Assembly (NCBI GenBank): GCA_017506865.1
Contig: JAFCMP010000016.1
Location: 1 to 64,000, forward strand
Source: Tribonema minus
Lineage: Eukaryota; Sar; Xanthophyceae; Tribonematales; Tribonemataceae
Length of the DNA: 64,000 nt
Reading direction: 5' to 3'
Part shown: positions 30,141 through 53,400 of the stretch, one piece after another
Numbering within the stretch: the first letter of the stretch is position 1
Layout of the letters: each line of letters begins with the position of its first letter
The notes under the pieces: model-generated
Told to the model about the DNA's origin: nothing
Seen by the model: only the letters and a program-made list of their open reading frames with translations
The model's database searches: none
Position numbers and translations under genes: made by a program

Positions 30141-33100
30141 TTGCCCGTAGACCAGTCATGGTGGTGCAGTGCGTGCTCATGTCATTGAGCAGATCCGATC
30201 AGCAGGCAATGTGATCGTCCGACGATGATCCATCAGGCTGTAGCTTTCCATGGAGTGGAGTTTTCTGCCAGCCTGTCAGCCTGAGTGAGTTAGTGCTACT
30301 GTGGATATGTTTCATTTTGGGTGCGCGTTTGTACTTGCAGTAATGGCGCTGTCCGTTCACTCAAGTTATTGGTCGTAGCAGGCCCGCCGTAGTACTTAGT
30401 AGTACTGGCCTACCAATTATTAAGTCAGTAAGGCTTAGCCTAGTACCAGCCCTTGATAATTCTTGGGTCACCGGTCCGCAGCATCACCAGCTGATTTGCG
30501 ATCGTCAGGTTTAGCTAATGCGACCACCTCGCAAGCGATTGCAATTGTAATATACACATTTGCCAGCCTCCGGCAGTCAGTGACTGAGTGAGTGCCACTG
30601 TGACTGTCACATTCACTTTGTTCAACTTGCCAACTTGCTGCACCCGGTCGGTCCTTTCCCAAGTCAAACTTTGAAGGCTTCATCAGACTGAGTCTGGTCA
30701 GAACGGCACCTGCTTGTCAAAAGCATTTGCAGCCATCATGCTTATACATGCATGCCATGTGTTCTTCATCATGATGCCGCAGCTTCCCTTGTCAAGTGCA
30801 TGCATGCACTTCATCATGTCATTAATTGTCATTGCATGTGCCACTGGCCCAGGGTCAACTTGCAGCATCAATGCCCATTCAAATTGAACTTGACGAGCAC
30901 CACTGAGCACTGCGGCAATGCTGACTGAGCACTGCTGACAGCTTTGCACCTCGAACAAGTCCACTTAGTCTACTAGTAGTACTAGTAGCACAGCTGGCAC
31001 CTTGAAGGTACTACTTCAAGTTAGTAATTGCACTAAAGGGGTATGGCTCGCTTGCAGACGGTCATGACATCATGTTGCACTCCAATTGTTTAAACCTTTT
31101 GTTGACCACTGCCATAGATGGATCATGGGAGAACTGGCGTGTTAATGCGATGGCAATTCAAAGTGCCACGGTGACAGAAATGTTGAAGGGGCATGTGTGG
31201 TGGCCACAGCGGTGATCGTCACGGTGTACTACTTTCCAGTAAAGGCAGCCTGAGGTCGAGCCTGACACGCCGTGCCACCGTGTGACAGTGACTCAAATTC
31301 CGAGTCAAGATCAACTAGTTGCGATAGGGGGACCGCACGAACTTCACTCAGTTGAACTTCTTGAAGGCAAAAGATGTCGCAGCTACTTGAAGTTGTCCGT
31401 CCCGCACGGCCCACTCCTGGCAAGATGTCAGAACGCAGGTCCGTACTTGCGTCAAGCGCGCGAGGGGCGCCTGTCGGACCGGTTCCGAGTCCAGGGGTCT
31501 ACATTGGCTGCTGCCTTTTGCACGCCTCTGGACGGCTGAAAGCCACCTCAATACTTCATTATTGAGGTTAGCATTGAGCCCGGCCTTGCGTTCCTGGTCG
31601 GGTGGGACAGAGCTACACGAGTACCATTCCACTTCATGCTGCGCTGCATCCGCCGAGTGCAGGGGGCACCGCGGACTGATCGCAGGCGGCACCTGGCTTC
31701 CTGACCTGAGTGTTTGGCAACGAGCGGCGACGCTCATTCATCAGCGCCCATTTTGGTTCAAGTTGATGCTGAGATGGTTCCGAGTCATGAATCAACAATT
31801 GCATTTATCAAAGTACTCCGCCAAGTGTACTCATGGCTGTGGCTCCCTTCTGTGAACCCCCCCCCCTCCCCCATGGGCAGGGGCCCGTCCTTCCCCCTCC
31901 GAGTCCCCCTTCCCGCCACTCCGGGAGCGTGGGGTTGGGGGGTGGGGGGGAGAGGGTGCACAGTGTTACAGGTCCTGGCTTACGCAGGCGCAGCTGTCCT
32001 GCCTCCAAACCGCTCGTCACGGCGCCGCGTCCACTCAGAGTTTACCAGGTACGACGTTGCGTGCAGCTGTGCACTTGCTGTACAGCGTATGGCATGCATA
32101 CATTATGATACTGAAGCACAAATTTGAGTTTGCATCCTTTGCAGCCGGATACTGACAGCAATTTGTGAGAGGGCTCCATCGTACATCAGCCTGCTGCTGC
32201 TGTGCATAGTGTTTGTGTGCACACCTGACGGCACTCCTTCGTGAATTGCTGATTTGCCCTTGCGTCATCCCTCAGGCTGTGTTGTGCATCCTCTGCGACT
32301 CGGATGGTCATGGCATGGGCGCAGATTGTCATGATGCATCTATGCCTGCATGCCAAGATTGTACTGACACAGTTGGCTCAGGTCCTTTTTCAGCTGGAGT
32401 GCTCACCTGCTTTCTTGCACTGCATTGTCTGCATGTTGTTCTTGGGCGCAGAATCGCGGATCTTATCATCGCCTGCGACACTACGGGGTACTACAAGCTG
32501 CTACTCCGCTGCCGGCACAAGGGCATGGATGCTTCGATCGCGAACTGCTTGAAGTTCATAGGCGCGCGCTCCGAGGCTCGCAGCAGAGCATGGCACGCCA
32601 GTTTCAGCGGCTATGGCAGTCTGATGCTGTCAGCCCACAAGCATGCATGAAGCTTTGAGCACGCATTCCTTGCAATTGGCGGGGTTGCAGATGCAGCAGA
32701 TCGTTCCACACCAGTGTCAGGGTGCAGAGGGGTCCAACAGCATGGCACTTGCTGATAAAAAGTCTGCGCTCATTTAGCCTTTCTGCATAATAGCATCCCT
32801 CATGTACCCTCTCTGCTCATCAGCCAACAGGCTTGCGTGTTGCGTGTTTTGGTTCTGATTGCTGCCAAGATGATGAAGGCACCCGAATGCATGAAACATT
32901 ATTCGGACTGGCGCAGTGATGCTCACATTGACGCAGGCATGACAGTGTCAGAGGTAGCAATAAGCTGTCTTGAAGTTGCCTTCAAGCGCAGCTGTATTGC
33001 CACAAAACTGCATTGCAGTAGCACACAAACTGGTTCTTTTGCACATGCACCATGCACTCCTGCTGTTGAGCCTAAGAGAAAAAGCGTAGTTTCATCATAT

Positions 33101-35576
33101 TGCGCATCCTTCATCTCTACACAATGGCGATGAACACACTCCATGCATCTACTTCGAACTTGAAGTAGGTGACTTGCAGCCACCCATAGCAGTATCAGCA
33201 CCAGCCCTTGGTGCTCCCAACCAGCAGCTTCAACTCGCAAAGGCATGGCACTGCAATGCAGTTTGCCGCATAAGTATGGCTGCTACACTGCGCTTTGGTG
33301 CTAGCAACTTGAAGGCACGCTTGAAGTCGACATTGGGACACGAACCATCTTGGTATCTTTTTGCCTGACTTGTTGGCTGTGAGCTGCTGTGGCTGGTCAT
33401 GCATGCGTTGATTTCCGGAACACCAGGTCGGGGTTCGCAGGCAGCCTTTATGCCCTCTCATTCCTGCCTGTCATCATCTCATCTTGCCAAAAAGACTTTT
33501 TGGGCTTGTTTTCATACATGTTGGGTGATCTCAGATCTGGACATGCCCTTAGTCAATGTGGGTTGCAACTTCAACTTCTTCAAACTTGAAGTCAATGGCA
33601 AAAGCCAGTGAGTGTGAGAGGGAGGCGCGCTCGCGCTCTTACTCAAAAAAGCAGCGCCGGTGTTCCATGGTGCGGGCGACGTCGGCGCTGGTGGCGGCTG
33701 CTCTGGCGCTGGCAGCAGCGGACGTCTGCAGTGCATTACGGAGCGCAGGAAGCATGCTGCTCAGGGCACGATTACAGGGGCCTCACATGCGGCGCTTGCA
33801 GACGCAGTGCAGACGGTGAGCAAACTTCATGAGCTATTCGCAGACTGCTACCTCGTGCTACCGTGTCTGGAGCAGGCCTTGTTTGTCTGCTGAAGATTTG
33901 TTGGGTTGTGATTCTTGCGTCAGCAGCGCTGACATGCACTCATACACAGCTATGCTGAAGTCTCCAGCGCTATGGCTGGTTCCGCCCCGAACTCAGCGTT
34001 ATTCGAGCATTCTTGACATAGTTGCCAGGAGCACTTCCAACAAAAAGACGCCAAAAGAGGGCGCGCTCGCACAATCGCGGCATCCCGACTGTACGAGTGC
34101 AACAGGCTGGTGCACGCAGTAGCTCTTGTGGTAACAGATAGACTACCCGTCAGTTGGAAGGTGATACATTCTTGCTGGCATCACAGCCAGCCCACAATGT
34201 ATGAAGCCATTGTGGACAGGGCTCGACACATGCTCAAATCAAAGTCTGGTGTCTACTTCGTGTGTGAATGCCCTGCTGCTGCTGGCGGCCAGTCACTGTA
34301 CGGCCCCTAGTGTAAGTCTGGCATGAATGACAATGTAATCTTAGGCTTGTGCTGTGCACATAATCGCTGTGCGCTTCTGCCGGCTGAGTGATGAGCTCTG
34401 GCTCTGTATATCCAGCCACATCCAGTTCGGCGGATATTGGGCAGGGTCATTCTAGAAATCCCCGATTCTAATAGGGCACAACGGGGTCAATTTTCCGGAT
34501 GTAGGCCGACACTTATTACCAGTGCGCTGCACCAAGCGGCAAGTTCAACTGCAGCACAAACGTGGTCTGAACTGTCACCAACAGTGCCTGACCAGCTGTG
34601 CACATCAAGGCCCCTCCTGACTAGCACAGGCCTGTTTTCCAAACAAGGGCAGGTCTCATAGAAGTAGTTACATACCGGTACGCTGCACCCAGGCCGCTGT
34701 TTTGGCGCACACAACTGCAGCGCAACGTCGCTCAGATCCGTCGCCAACAGCGCTCTACTGCTGCGACGCGCGAGCGCGCGAATGCTGAGCACTGACGCAA
34801 GCAGCCAAGCTGGTCTACGCGGCGTGCACCTGCGCAGCGTTCATCAGAGTCTCAGCATTGACTGAGGGGCTCGGGCCAACACGGAACCAGAGCACGGTTG
34901 CTGCAACGACGCATGCGATGGACGAGTCGAGTCGGCACTCATGTCCACGGCAGCAGCGGTCGGCCGTGGACGCTGATTGGTGTCATGGCGCATGCATCAG
35001 TGCTCATTTTTGAGTCAGCAACGCGCGGCCGTGGATGCTAATTGGTGCGGCGGCGCCGGCTGCAACTCCAGCAGTGCTGTTGCATACCTAGCACGCGCGT
35101 GTTGCGACTCTGGCGTACTTTTCAACGCTCAAATTCTGTGTTTTTTCCTTCTGCGCTCACATGCACATGCAACTGGAACAGCATTGCATGTGATTCATTG
35201 TGCTTCATGGGTTTGCTCAGAAGCTGACACGATCGCAGCTGCGAAACTTCCCAACAGTGAATCAAGTATCCCCAACATGGCCACTTTCAAGATCAGAGCG
35301 TCATGAGTGGCATGAACATACATAGAATTGGTGCGACATACACGTTGCTGCGGGGTGCGCATGTGGCTTGATTCGGCAGCACTGACGACAACGACCATTG
35401 CGAGGCAGCTTGGCACCAAGATTTGAGCGTTCACACCTATTCACTTGCAACACGCAGCTCTATATTGATTGCTCGCTTGGCGAATGACAACACCCTGCCC
35501 GAGAACACGTCAACGGACACAACAACAGTACCTTCCGCACCCTGCTGGTTTGAAGTTGAAGTTTACGTATTTGAAG
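30141..35576. other. Gene-poor region
   Basis: No recognised genes. A weak candidate first exon with a signal-peptide-like N-terminus (MVRATSALVAAALALAAADV) starts at 33667 and could end at a GTGAGC donor at 33817; downstream exons were not found. C- and G-rich runs occur at 31855-31960. Short local repeats with GGCCGTGGA(T/C)GCT are at 34940-35045. Confidence 0.4.
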
Positions 35577-35650
35577 TGCAGGATGCACATCCCCGGTGAT
35601 GCCACTGCGGCGGCGGTAGCAGTGGCGCCTGCTGCGGAAGCGGCAGCAAC
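35577..35650 (+). repeat. Upstream echo of TrpRS exon 1 start
   Basis: GTGCAGGATGCACATCCCCG then GATGCCACTGCGGCGGCGGT repeats the exon 1 start at 35731-35800 about 158 bp upstream, including the acceptor-like GCAG before ATG. This supports the view that exon 1 as listed is preceded by an intron. Confidence 0.9.
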
Positions 35651-35737
35651 AGACACATCAAAGCACCCGCAGCACCCCCAACATGCCTGTTGTGAACTTC
35701 AATTGTTTACTTCAATTGTTTGGCTCTGGCGTGCAGG

Positions 35738-45904
<10,167 letters not shown>

Positions 45905-47378
45905 TGCTACAGTAGGTTCGGGGCTCAAGACGCTGGGGTCAAGGGCTCTGAACCCTGGTGCCAATTAGGGCTTAAACCCTGAGGCTAGGGCTTGTGCTTC
46001 AAAACCGGACGCTTAGGTTAGGGCTCAAGCCCTCTTGCTGGGGTTAGGGTTAGCACTGCCGCGAGGGCTTGGGTGCAATCAGGGGCGCCCGCCCCTCCCC
46101 CCTCCCCGGTTGTCTGTGTAGTCATCTACTGCTGTTGTGAAGGGTTTGGCTCAAAGGCAATTAATTACGGCGCCTGGGAGCGACACTGGGGGCGCAGATC
46201 AGAGGCACCGCAGCACACTGGTCTGGTGCGCAGCGGCAGCAGCAGCAGCAGCCGCATTGTTTGGTGCTACGTGCGGGCAACTGCGCCAGCGGCAACGGTG
46301 TTGCTGGTGATTGCCGCTGTCGCGGCATGTGCTGCAAGTGCTGCTGTTGGCACTGCTGCCTCCAGATTCGGTGTGCGATTAGCAACTTTCCTTTAGAGGG
46401 CGTCTGGGGAGCAATGGGGGGCTTGCTGCTTCTTCAGATTGAAGTTGGGCTGTGCACGCACAGCGGGAGGGGGCTTGCGCGCACGTGTGATGTGGTAACA
46501 GGTATTGATCAATATACGATCAACAATACCATCAGCGCCTTGCTGTCAATGCCCACCTGCACTTTTATCAATTCTCGCTCAGGGCGCGAAGAATGGCATC
46601 CAACTTGAAGCTTGCTGTGCGGAATGTACATGTCGTGTGACAGTCTGAAAGTGTACCTGTACTTGTGGACTTCGTATGAATGTGGCTGTGCCCCATGTCA
46701 TGCGAATGTGCATGTTGCAGGCTTTGTCAATCGTGTTGTGCATGCAATCTTGTGCCGTCAGACCAAGCCCATGCCAGCTCACTTCTTTTTTTTTCCTTCG
46801 AGTGCGAGCTCAGGTCGTCAGTTGACGACTGCAGTAACCCCTGCGGTGCCGCGTGATTGCTTGCGCGCATTGTGTCAGGAGGTATCCCTGCCTGGGCTCA
46901 CAGTACGATTGTGAGCGGGACACAACAGTGCTCTACGCTGACAGTAGTTGGGCCACACACTGCTTTCACAGCACAACGTAGGCGGCATGCTTGTGAGTAT
47001 GCCCTGACGTTCCATGCATATTCCACATCAGCTGGGGCTGACATCAGAACCGGAGGCCTGTTTTTCTGCCGTTGTGTTGTCATGAATGTGAGCTGGCGCA
47101 TTTGACACAGCGGTTTGCTGTCTGGCTTTGGGATCCATGACAGTGCATACTGCGGAAGTCCACTGCGTACTTGCTTTTGACTGTAATATCTTTCATGCAA
47201 TGCCACCTGACGTCGATTTCTGGCCGTGCAGTGCCCAGTACAGACAAGTTCACTGGTACTTTTCGTTTTAAAGTTCTCGCTTATATGGACGCGATAAAGC
47301 TCAGATGTTGATGTCAAGCTTGTTACCAGAAGCGACATGTCTTGTAAACACTTGAAGTTTCTCAATGTGCATTGACCA
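45905..47378. other. Region downstream of TrpRS up to the LINE insertion
   Basis: No gene recognised. It begins with GGGTTAGGGTTAG- and AGGGCTCAAGCCCT-type words (45930-46060) and continues as unstructured sequence to the LINE target site. Confidence 0.45.
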
Positions 47379-47391
47379 TCGTTGCTAGTAC
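47379..47391. repeat. Left target-site duplication of LINE
   Basis: TCGTTGCTAGTAC, identical to 57060-57072, at the 3' end of the minus-strand LINE. Confidence 0.9.
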
Positions 47392-47469
47392 GTATGGACT
47401 TGTATGTATAAAGGCCCAAGGGAGGCCGGGTTGCCTATGCAATCGAAAAGCTTGCGTCAACGCAGCAGC

Positions 47470-50400
47470 CTAGTCTGCGCTGTGCCCTAGGAGTTTGGAT
47501 ACCGGCGCCGCAACACAGCCCAGCATTCGCGCTCCACGTGTGTATGCCATGACGCGCTCCGCCAACTCCCGCGCCAGCGATATGCTCAGCTCAATGTGGA
47601 TCTGACGCTTAGCTAACCCGGCCTTGCGTAACACATCTGCCTTCCCCCCCCCTGAGCACAGTGCTGAGTGCATTGCCAACTCCTTAACAAAAAGGCTTGT
47701 CTGCTTGCCCAGCCGTCCGTACGACTCCTGCACGAATGGCACAAAAGCCCAAGATGACGTCAAGGTGCCGGTGTGGTGCTTGACCTTCGCGTCCTCCCCC
47801 ACCCCAGCAGCATAGCCGTCCGTGTTCGAGGCATTTGTTTTGCCTGTCAGGTACGAGCTCGCTGTGGGTGCGCGCACACTTGTGTCTAGCACTATTCCCT
47901 TGTTACGGTATGCACTGCTAAAGTGCAGACACCCTGGGTCAATGACTGTGTCCGCCCGATACCCCGGTACCTTGAAGACGCTAGCGTCCTCATTGCGGAC
48001 AATAGAGACATGGTGCTGTCTCAAGATGCGCTGTAGGCACCGCTTTTGGGCAGTGTGTGTCGCGTTGTGCCCCCGTATGTGCTGGCTGGGGCAGCTGATC
48101 GCATGCGTGGAGGTGGGGCTCACGTCACTGCACCGCCATGGGCACACCTCGCCCTGTATGCCCCACCCGTCTATAAAGATCGCAACCATAATCATCGTGG
48201 CTGCTGCCATACTGGACATGGGCGCCGCACCCGGGCGGTCATTGGCAGCGGGTGGCACGCTCATCCACGCCATTGCCCCGGACGCACGCTGGCTGCGCAG
48301 CTGCGCCAGGACCCGCGCGCTAGCCTGTTGGCGGCGGCGGCTGGTGTCACGCAAGTCACCAATAAGTGTAGCCTGCGTCGGCTTGCCCACGGCACCAGCC
48401 GAGGCAGCCTCTAGGTCCTCCACCAGGCAGTCCTCGTATTGACGTCGAAGAACATTTGAAAGGCCGGCTTGTAGTCCGTGCGTGAAGTGACCGCGCCGGC
48501 GGCGGGGCACTACCTTTCTGCAGATCTCGTCAGCATAGGCCTCCCAGTCGTCGTCGTCGTCCTCCTGCCCGCCGCTGCAGCTGCTTTCTTCCGCGCTAGT
48601 TTGTGTTTTAGCGGGCGTGGAAGAGGCAGCCGCGGCAGCGGCTTGAGGGCCAGGTACGGTCGCCGCCGCAGCGGCCGCCTCGGCGCCAGGCACAATGCCG
48701 TGGGTGTGTGGGGCTGGCTCAGTGGTCCCCGTCTCCGTGACGGCAGTTGCGGCGTAGATCGCTTGCACCGCAGTGGGGAGCGTCGACGCTGCGGCCGTTG
48801 TATCCGCTGCCCACCGTAGCAACGATGCTGGGAGCTGCTCGGCCACAGCTGTGCGTGATTTTTCGCCGCCATCAGCTGTCAGCGCTCGCGTAGAGCGTCG
48901 CACGGCCTCGATGATTGGCGGCAGTCCCTGGTCCTCGCGTATTGCGCATGAGTGCTGCGCGAACCAGGTGACTGCGCCGTGTTCGTCAGTGCCGAGCCTC
49001 AGGGCCCCTGCTGCCACAGTGGCATGAATTATTGCAGGCCGCAGTGTTGTGCATGCCTGGGCCGTGTATGCGGCTGGTGCCAGTAGCCCCAAAAGCGGCA
49101 TGCCCAGACCGCCTCGTCGCTCCGGCAACCGTGACGCCCGCAGTGGCACTGCGATGTCCGTGAGTTCTGGCGGGCCCAAGCGCGGCAATACCAGCACGCT
49201 GCCACTGCTGGCTACCTCATTGTCACCAGCAGTGCAGGCGGCCAGCAGGTGTGACTTCATGACTGCCGCGGTAGCGCAGCCGTGCAGGTGCAGCATGCGT
49301 TCAAGCGTCCATGCACAGAACCCGTCAAATGCGTGCAGCCATGTCTCACTCAAAGCCGTGTCAACGACCCGAGCTAAGAAGCCCATGCGCTTTGTCAGTG
49401 ACCTGCGCAGAATGAATTGTGCTGCCTGTAGGTGATGCCGCGCCATCCCAGCTAGCTGCCACGACAATCGCCATGTCCCTGCGTCAACAAGATGCTTGCT
49501 CATGGCAGCATGCACATAGGCTGGGTGCCCTACCGGTACCCCGACCGACGTAAAGCCCTGACTGGATTCTGGCATGGTGGCGTCCACAAACGGTATGTCA
49601 AGGGCGCGCAGGCGTGCTCTGGCCGCTTCATCAAACACTGTGCCGCGCATGGCAATGGCCAGCGACTTGTCTGGTCGAACGCGTAGGCCCCCTGCCGCAA
49701 GCCGACGGATCACCTCTGCCACCCCAGCGGCCGCTGCATCGTCGAAGTAGGCAGCTTGCAGCACGTTGAGGTCATCCAGGAAAGCGCAGTGCGGGGCTGG
49801 CGGTTCCGCTGTGCTGTGGCCGTAGGCCGGCATACTGCCGGGCGTCGCACTCACTCCATCAGGGTAGAAGAGTAGGAATGCCGCTGCCACTGCAAAGTAC
49901 AGCGGCCCTAGAGGGTCCCCTTGCTGGCACCCTAGGTGGGAGCAGATAATGCGAGCTTCACCGTTCACCTCCACTCGCATCTCTGGGGCAGTGTCACCAC
50001 AGTATACGGACTCAAAGTGCGGGAGCAGCTCCGGACAGAAGAGCATAAGTCCCCGCACAATGGCGGCGCGATCCACACTGTTAAATGCGTTCTCACAGTC
50101 CAGCTGGATTGTGGTGCCATACAGCTCGTGCCACACGCGCGCGCGCGCTGCCACATGCTCGACGCCAGACCGGTATCCTACGCCAAACTGCGACATGGAG
50201 GCCAGCAGCCCCGATATTTTGCCCTTGACACCCCGTGCCGCTGTGGACCCGAGGAGTCTGCGCCAGACACTGGAGCAGGCGATCGGACGCCGCTTCTGTC
50301 CTATGCCTGAGAGGGCCGCGGCGCGGAGAAGCCGTTGCGATTGCTCCGGCAGCAGTTCGGGCTCAACAAGCAGCGTCGTGAACACCTTGGCCAGGTGATG

Positions 50401-53400
50401 GGCGAATGCCGGTTCCATCACATCCGATTCTGAATCACCAGCTAGTCCTGGCGAGGCACTGCCCACGGGGCGGGTGGCTGCTTTCACTGGTGCACCAGGC
50501 CCAGCGGCCATCAAGAGGTGTTCATAGCGTAGGCCGTCCAGCCCTCCTGCCTTCCCCGCCCCTGCTGCGGACAAGGTCGACAGTATGTCTGTCGCCTCCA
50601 CCTCGAGGCGCCGTCCGGCTGCGCTGGCAGCATCCTCAGGCCTATCGCTGCGATCATGCGCCTGACCCGATTCGAAGACGGGACTGCCGCTGCCAGCGGG
50701 CCCGGCGGTCGTTGCCACCCCTGCGCCGTGCAAGCAGTGCCGCCGGGCGTCGCGTACCAGGCCGCGCACTTGCTCCATTGGCGTATCGACTACCCCGGGC
50801 CGGGTGCCAGTTTCAGGGTGCTTTGCTGCCAGCACCTGTGCCGTGACCTCGTCTGCTGGGGCGCATGCTTCACGCGCCTCTAGTCGTGCGGCAGCCAGGC
50901 CTACCCCCCGTCGCTTGCCTGAGAGGGCAGCGCATGCTGTTTGCTGCCTGGAGTCAGCCTCCGTCCAGTCGGCATCGAAGTTCGTTTGTGCCGACGCCGT
51001 AGCTGCGTTGTTTGGTTTGGGGGCCCGCAGCGCCGCTGCTGCTGACAGCGTCTTTCTCAGTAGCTCCGCAAAGTCGCCAGACAGCAACGCTGCCAGCCGG
51101 GCCGCAGGCGGCATACCGGTTCCCTCCGGTTGCCTACCAAAGGCCATTGCTGCTAGCAGGTGCAGCAGCCTGTAGCCGCGCTGCACTAGAGTCTGAGAAA
51201 CCTGATGAGCAAACGCCCCGGCACCATGGTGGAGGCGCACCCGTGCCGCCTCACGTGCACTGTCTGTGGCGTCCGCCAGTAGTCGTGTGGCGTGCTCCAC
51301 TAGCCGTGCCCACTGGGTGCACTGCAGCTGAGTGCGGAAGGGGTTGGCAGTCGTGGTGAACCGTAGCAGCAGTAGATCCGCCTCATTGGTCTGGTCAAGT
51401 GCGTGGACGACCGAGGGCGTCGAGAGGTCCCAAGCCAGGGATGCTCGTGACTGGGGCTTTGAGGGCCTGCCACTGGTGGTGGTGGTCGGGGGGGGCGGTG
51501 ACGCGGCATCGTCCGGCGGGTCCAAGTCCATGTCCGCCCATCCCACGGCCGTCCCGTGGGGGGGGCTGCTGTCCTGCAGCCTTAGGCTGTTAGACTGAGT
51601 GCGGCTGCCGGCGCTGCCAGGCGGTGCTGCAGCAGCTGCCGTTCGGCGCCGGCGTTGCGCGCCGGTTGCCGTGGCCGCCGGGCGTTTCTTGCTGGACTTT
51701 GAGTTGGCAGCGCCACTAGCCGGCACCGCCGGTGGCTTTGGAGGTGTCGCTGCGGCAGCCCCCGCCGCCGCGGCCGCGCCGTCGCTACCCGCACCCCCGC
51801 CCTCGGACTGGCCCGGGGGTACTGCCGGGCGTGCGCGCGTGGGGGCGCTTCCATTCCGTCGACACGTGTGGCATGGCGAGGTCAGCGCGCATTGCCTCTG
51901 CCCCGCGCTGGCTGACATATGGACCAGACCGCAGGCACCTGTGCATGCACTCAGCTTCCTTACCGCCCGTAGGAAGTCTTCTGCCGTGCAACCATACATG
52001 GTGCTCATCTCCTGCACACGCTTGGCATGGTGTGCCCCAGTGTTGCAGGTACTGCTGCCTGAAGGGGCACGGTCACCGGATGGGTCGTGATCAACCTGCT
52101 GCCGGATGCCCTTGGCGTATGCTGCCGCCAGATTTTGCTGACAGTGTGATGTGCTCGCCTCAGGGTTCAGCATCGACCTCGTGCAGCTACCACCGTTGAA
52201 GTGGGCCACTACCGGTGCCATGCGGCTCGCAGCTGACAGTTTGCCTCGCTGTTTGCTGTCCTCTTTCTGACCAAGCTGCCAAAATGCCAGTGTGCATAAA
52301 GGACACCTCAGTGGCTCAGGCTGCTGTGGCAACTGCAGCGCAGTACGGGGCTGTGTCCGACTCGGAGCCGTGATGTGGGTGCTGTTAGCTTGAGTGGTCG
52401 CCGACGCTGTCATAGTGGTTGGCAAGGGCGGAGCTGCCGCAGGGGCGACAAGCAGTTCAAAGTGTCCCACATTTGTATATAGCCCAGGCGGCGTCCACAG
52501 CACATCCAGATGGCAGTCAGGCTGAGCTGGAGTTGCCGGTGCGAATACCGCTGGCAGCCCCATCAGTTGTGCCAGCACCAGCCCTGTTGATTTTTGCGTG
52601 CTGCCAGTGGCCTGAGGCTCGGCCTGCCACACCGTCACCGAGACCGCGTAGACCGCTGCAACAATGGCCCACACAGACAAACCGAGGGGCCGTCCCCACA
52701 CGCCCTCTTCCTGTAGGCGTTGCAGCAGGAGCGTGTGCCCGCTGTCCGCGCTGTCCGTTTCATTTGTGCCGTACTCGATTGCGAGGCAGCGAGCGCGTGT
52801 CCCGTACGTGTCGAATTGTTCACGTGTACACGCAGGTTGGGCTGCTGCATGCGCGGTCAGTTGACGCATCGATGACATGCTGGCCCCTTGTTTGCCCGCC
52901 CCCTGCGTGACGTATGCCACCATCCCGTCCAGCAGTGCCTCTCGCATGGCAATCACCAGTGCTGGGGCCGGCAGTCCGTGCTCAACTGCGACGCTGTCTA
53001 TGCCGTGTAGAGCTGTATGAATCAGGCAGTTGCCGTTGCCCACGTTGCTCACGGGGCGAAGCTCCCCACCACGTGCTAGCGTCGCTGTGTTTTCCCCAAG
53101 CGCCTGTTTGTGGAGTGCCTGCAGGCCCGTGTGCCAAGTGGAAAAACCATAGTTGGTGGCTTTTGCCAGCGCGTCTTGCTGCTCCTCCACGGTGACTGTA
53201 TGGCACACGGTTGAGGGTATCCGGGTCGCCACCGTCACGGTGGTGACCTTCGCCGGCCCGGATATTGGTGCTGAGGGGGCAGAGGCACCGCCCCTCGGCG
53301 GTGTGGTGGCTGGTGCCAGGGGTGCACGAGAATTGTCGCACTGGGCCTGTCGCTCCTGCGTCCGCCGTCTGTGTTTACCTCTGCGTCGACTGCGCTTTCC

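Noticed and set aside
33667-33816. Candidate first exon with signal peptide
   Set aside because: A hydrophobic start and a GTGAGC donor are present, but no downstream exon or family match; kept only as a note in the regional entry.
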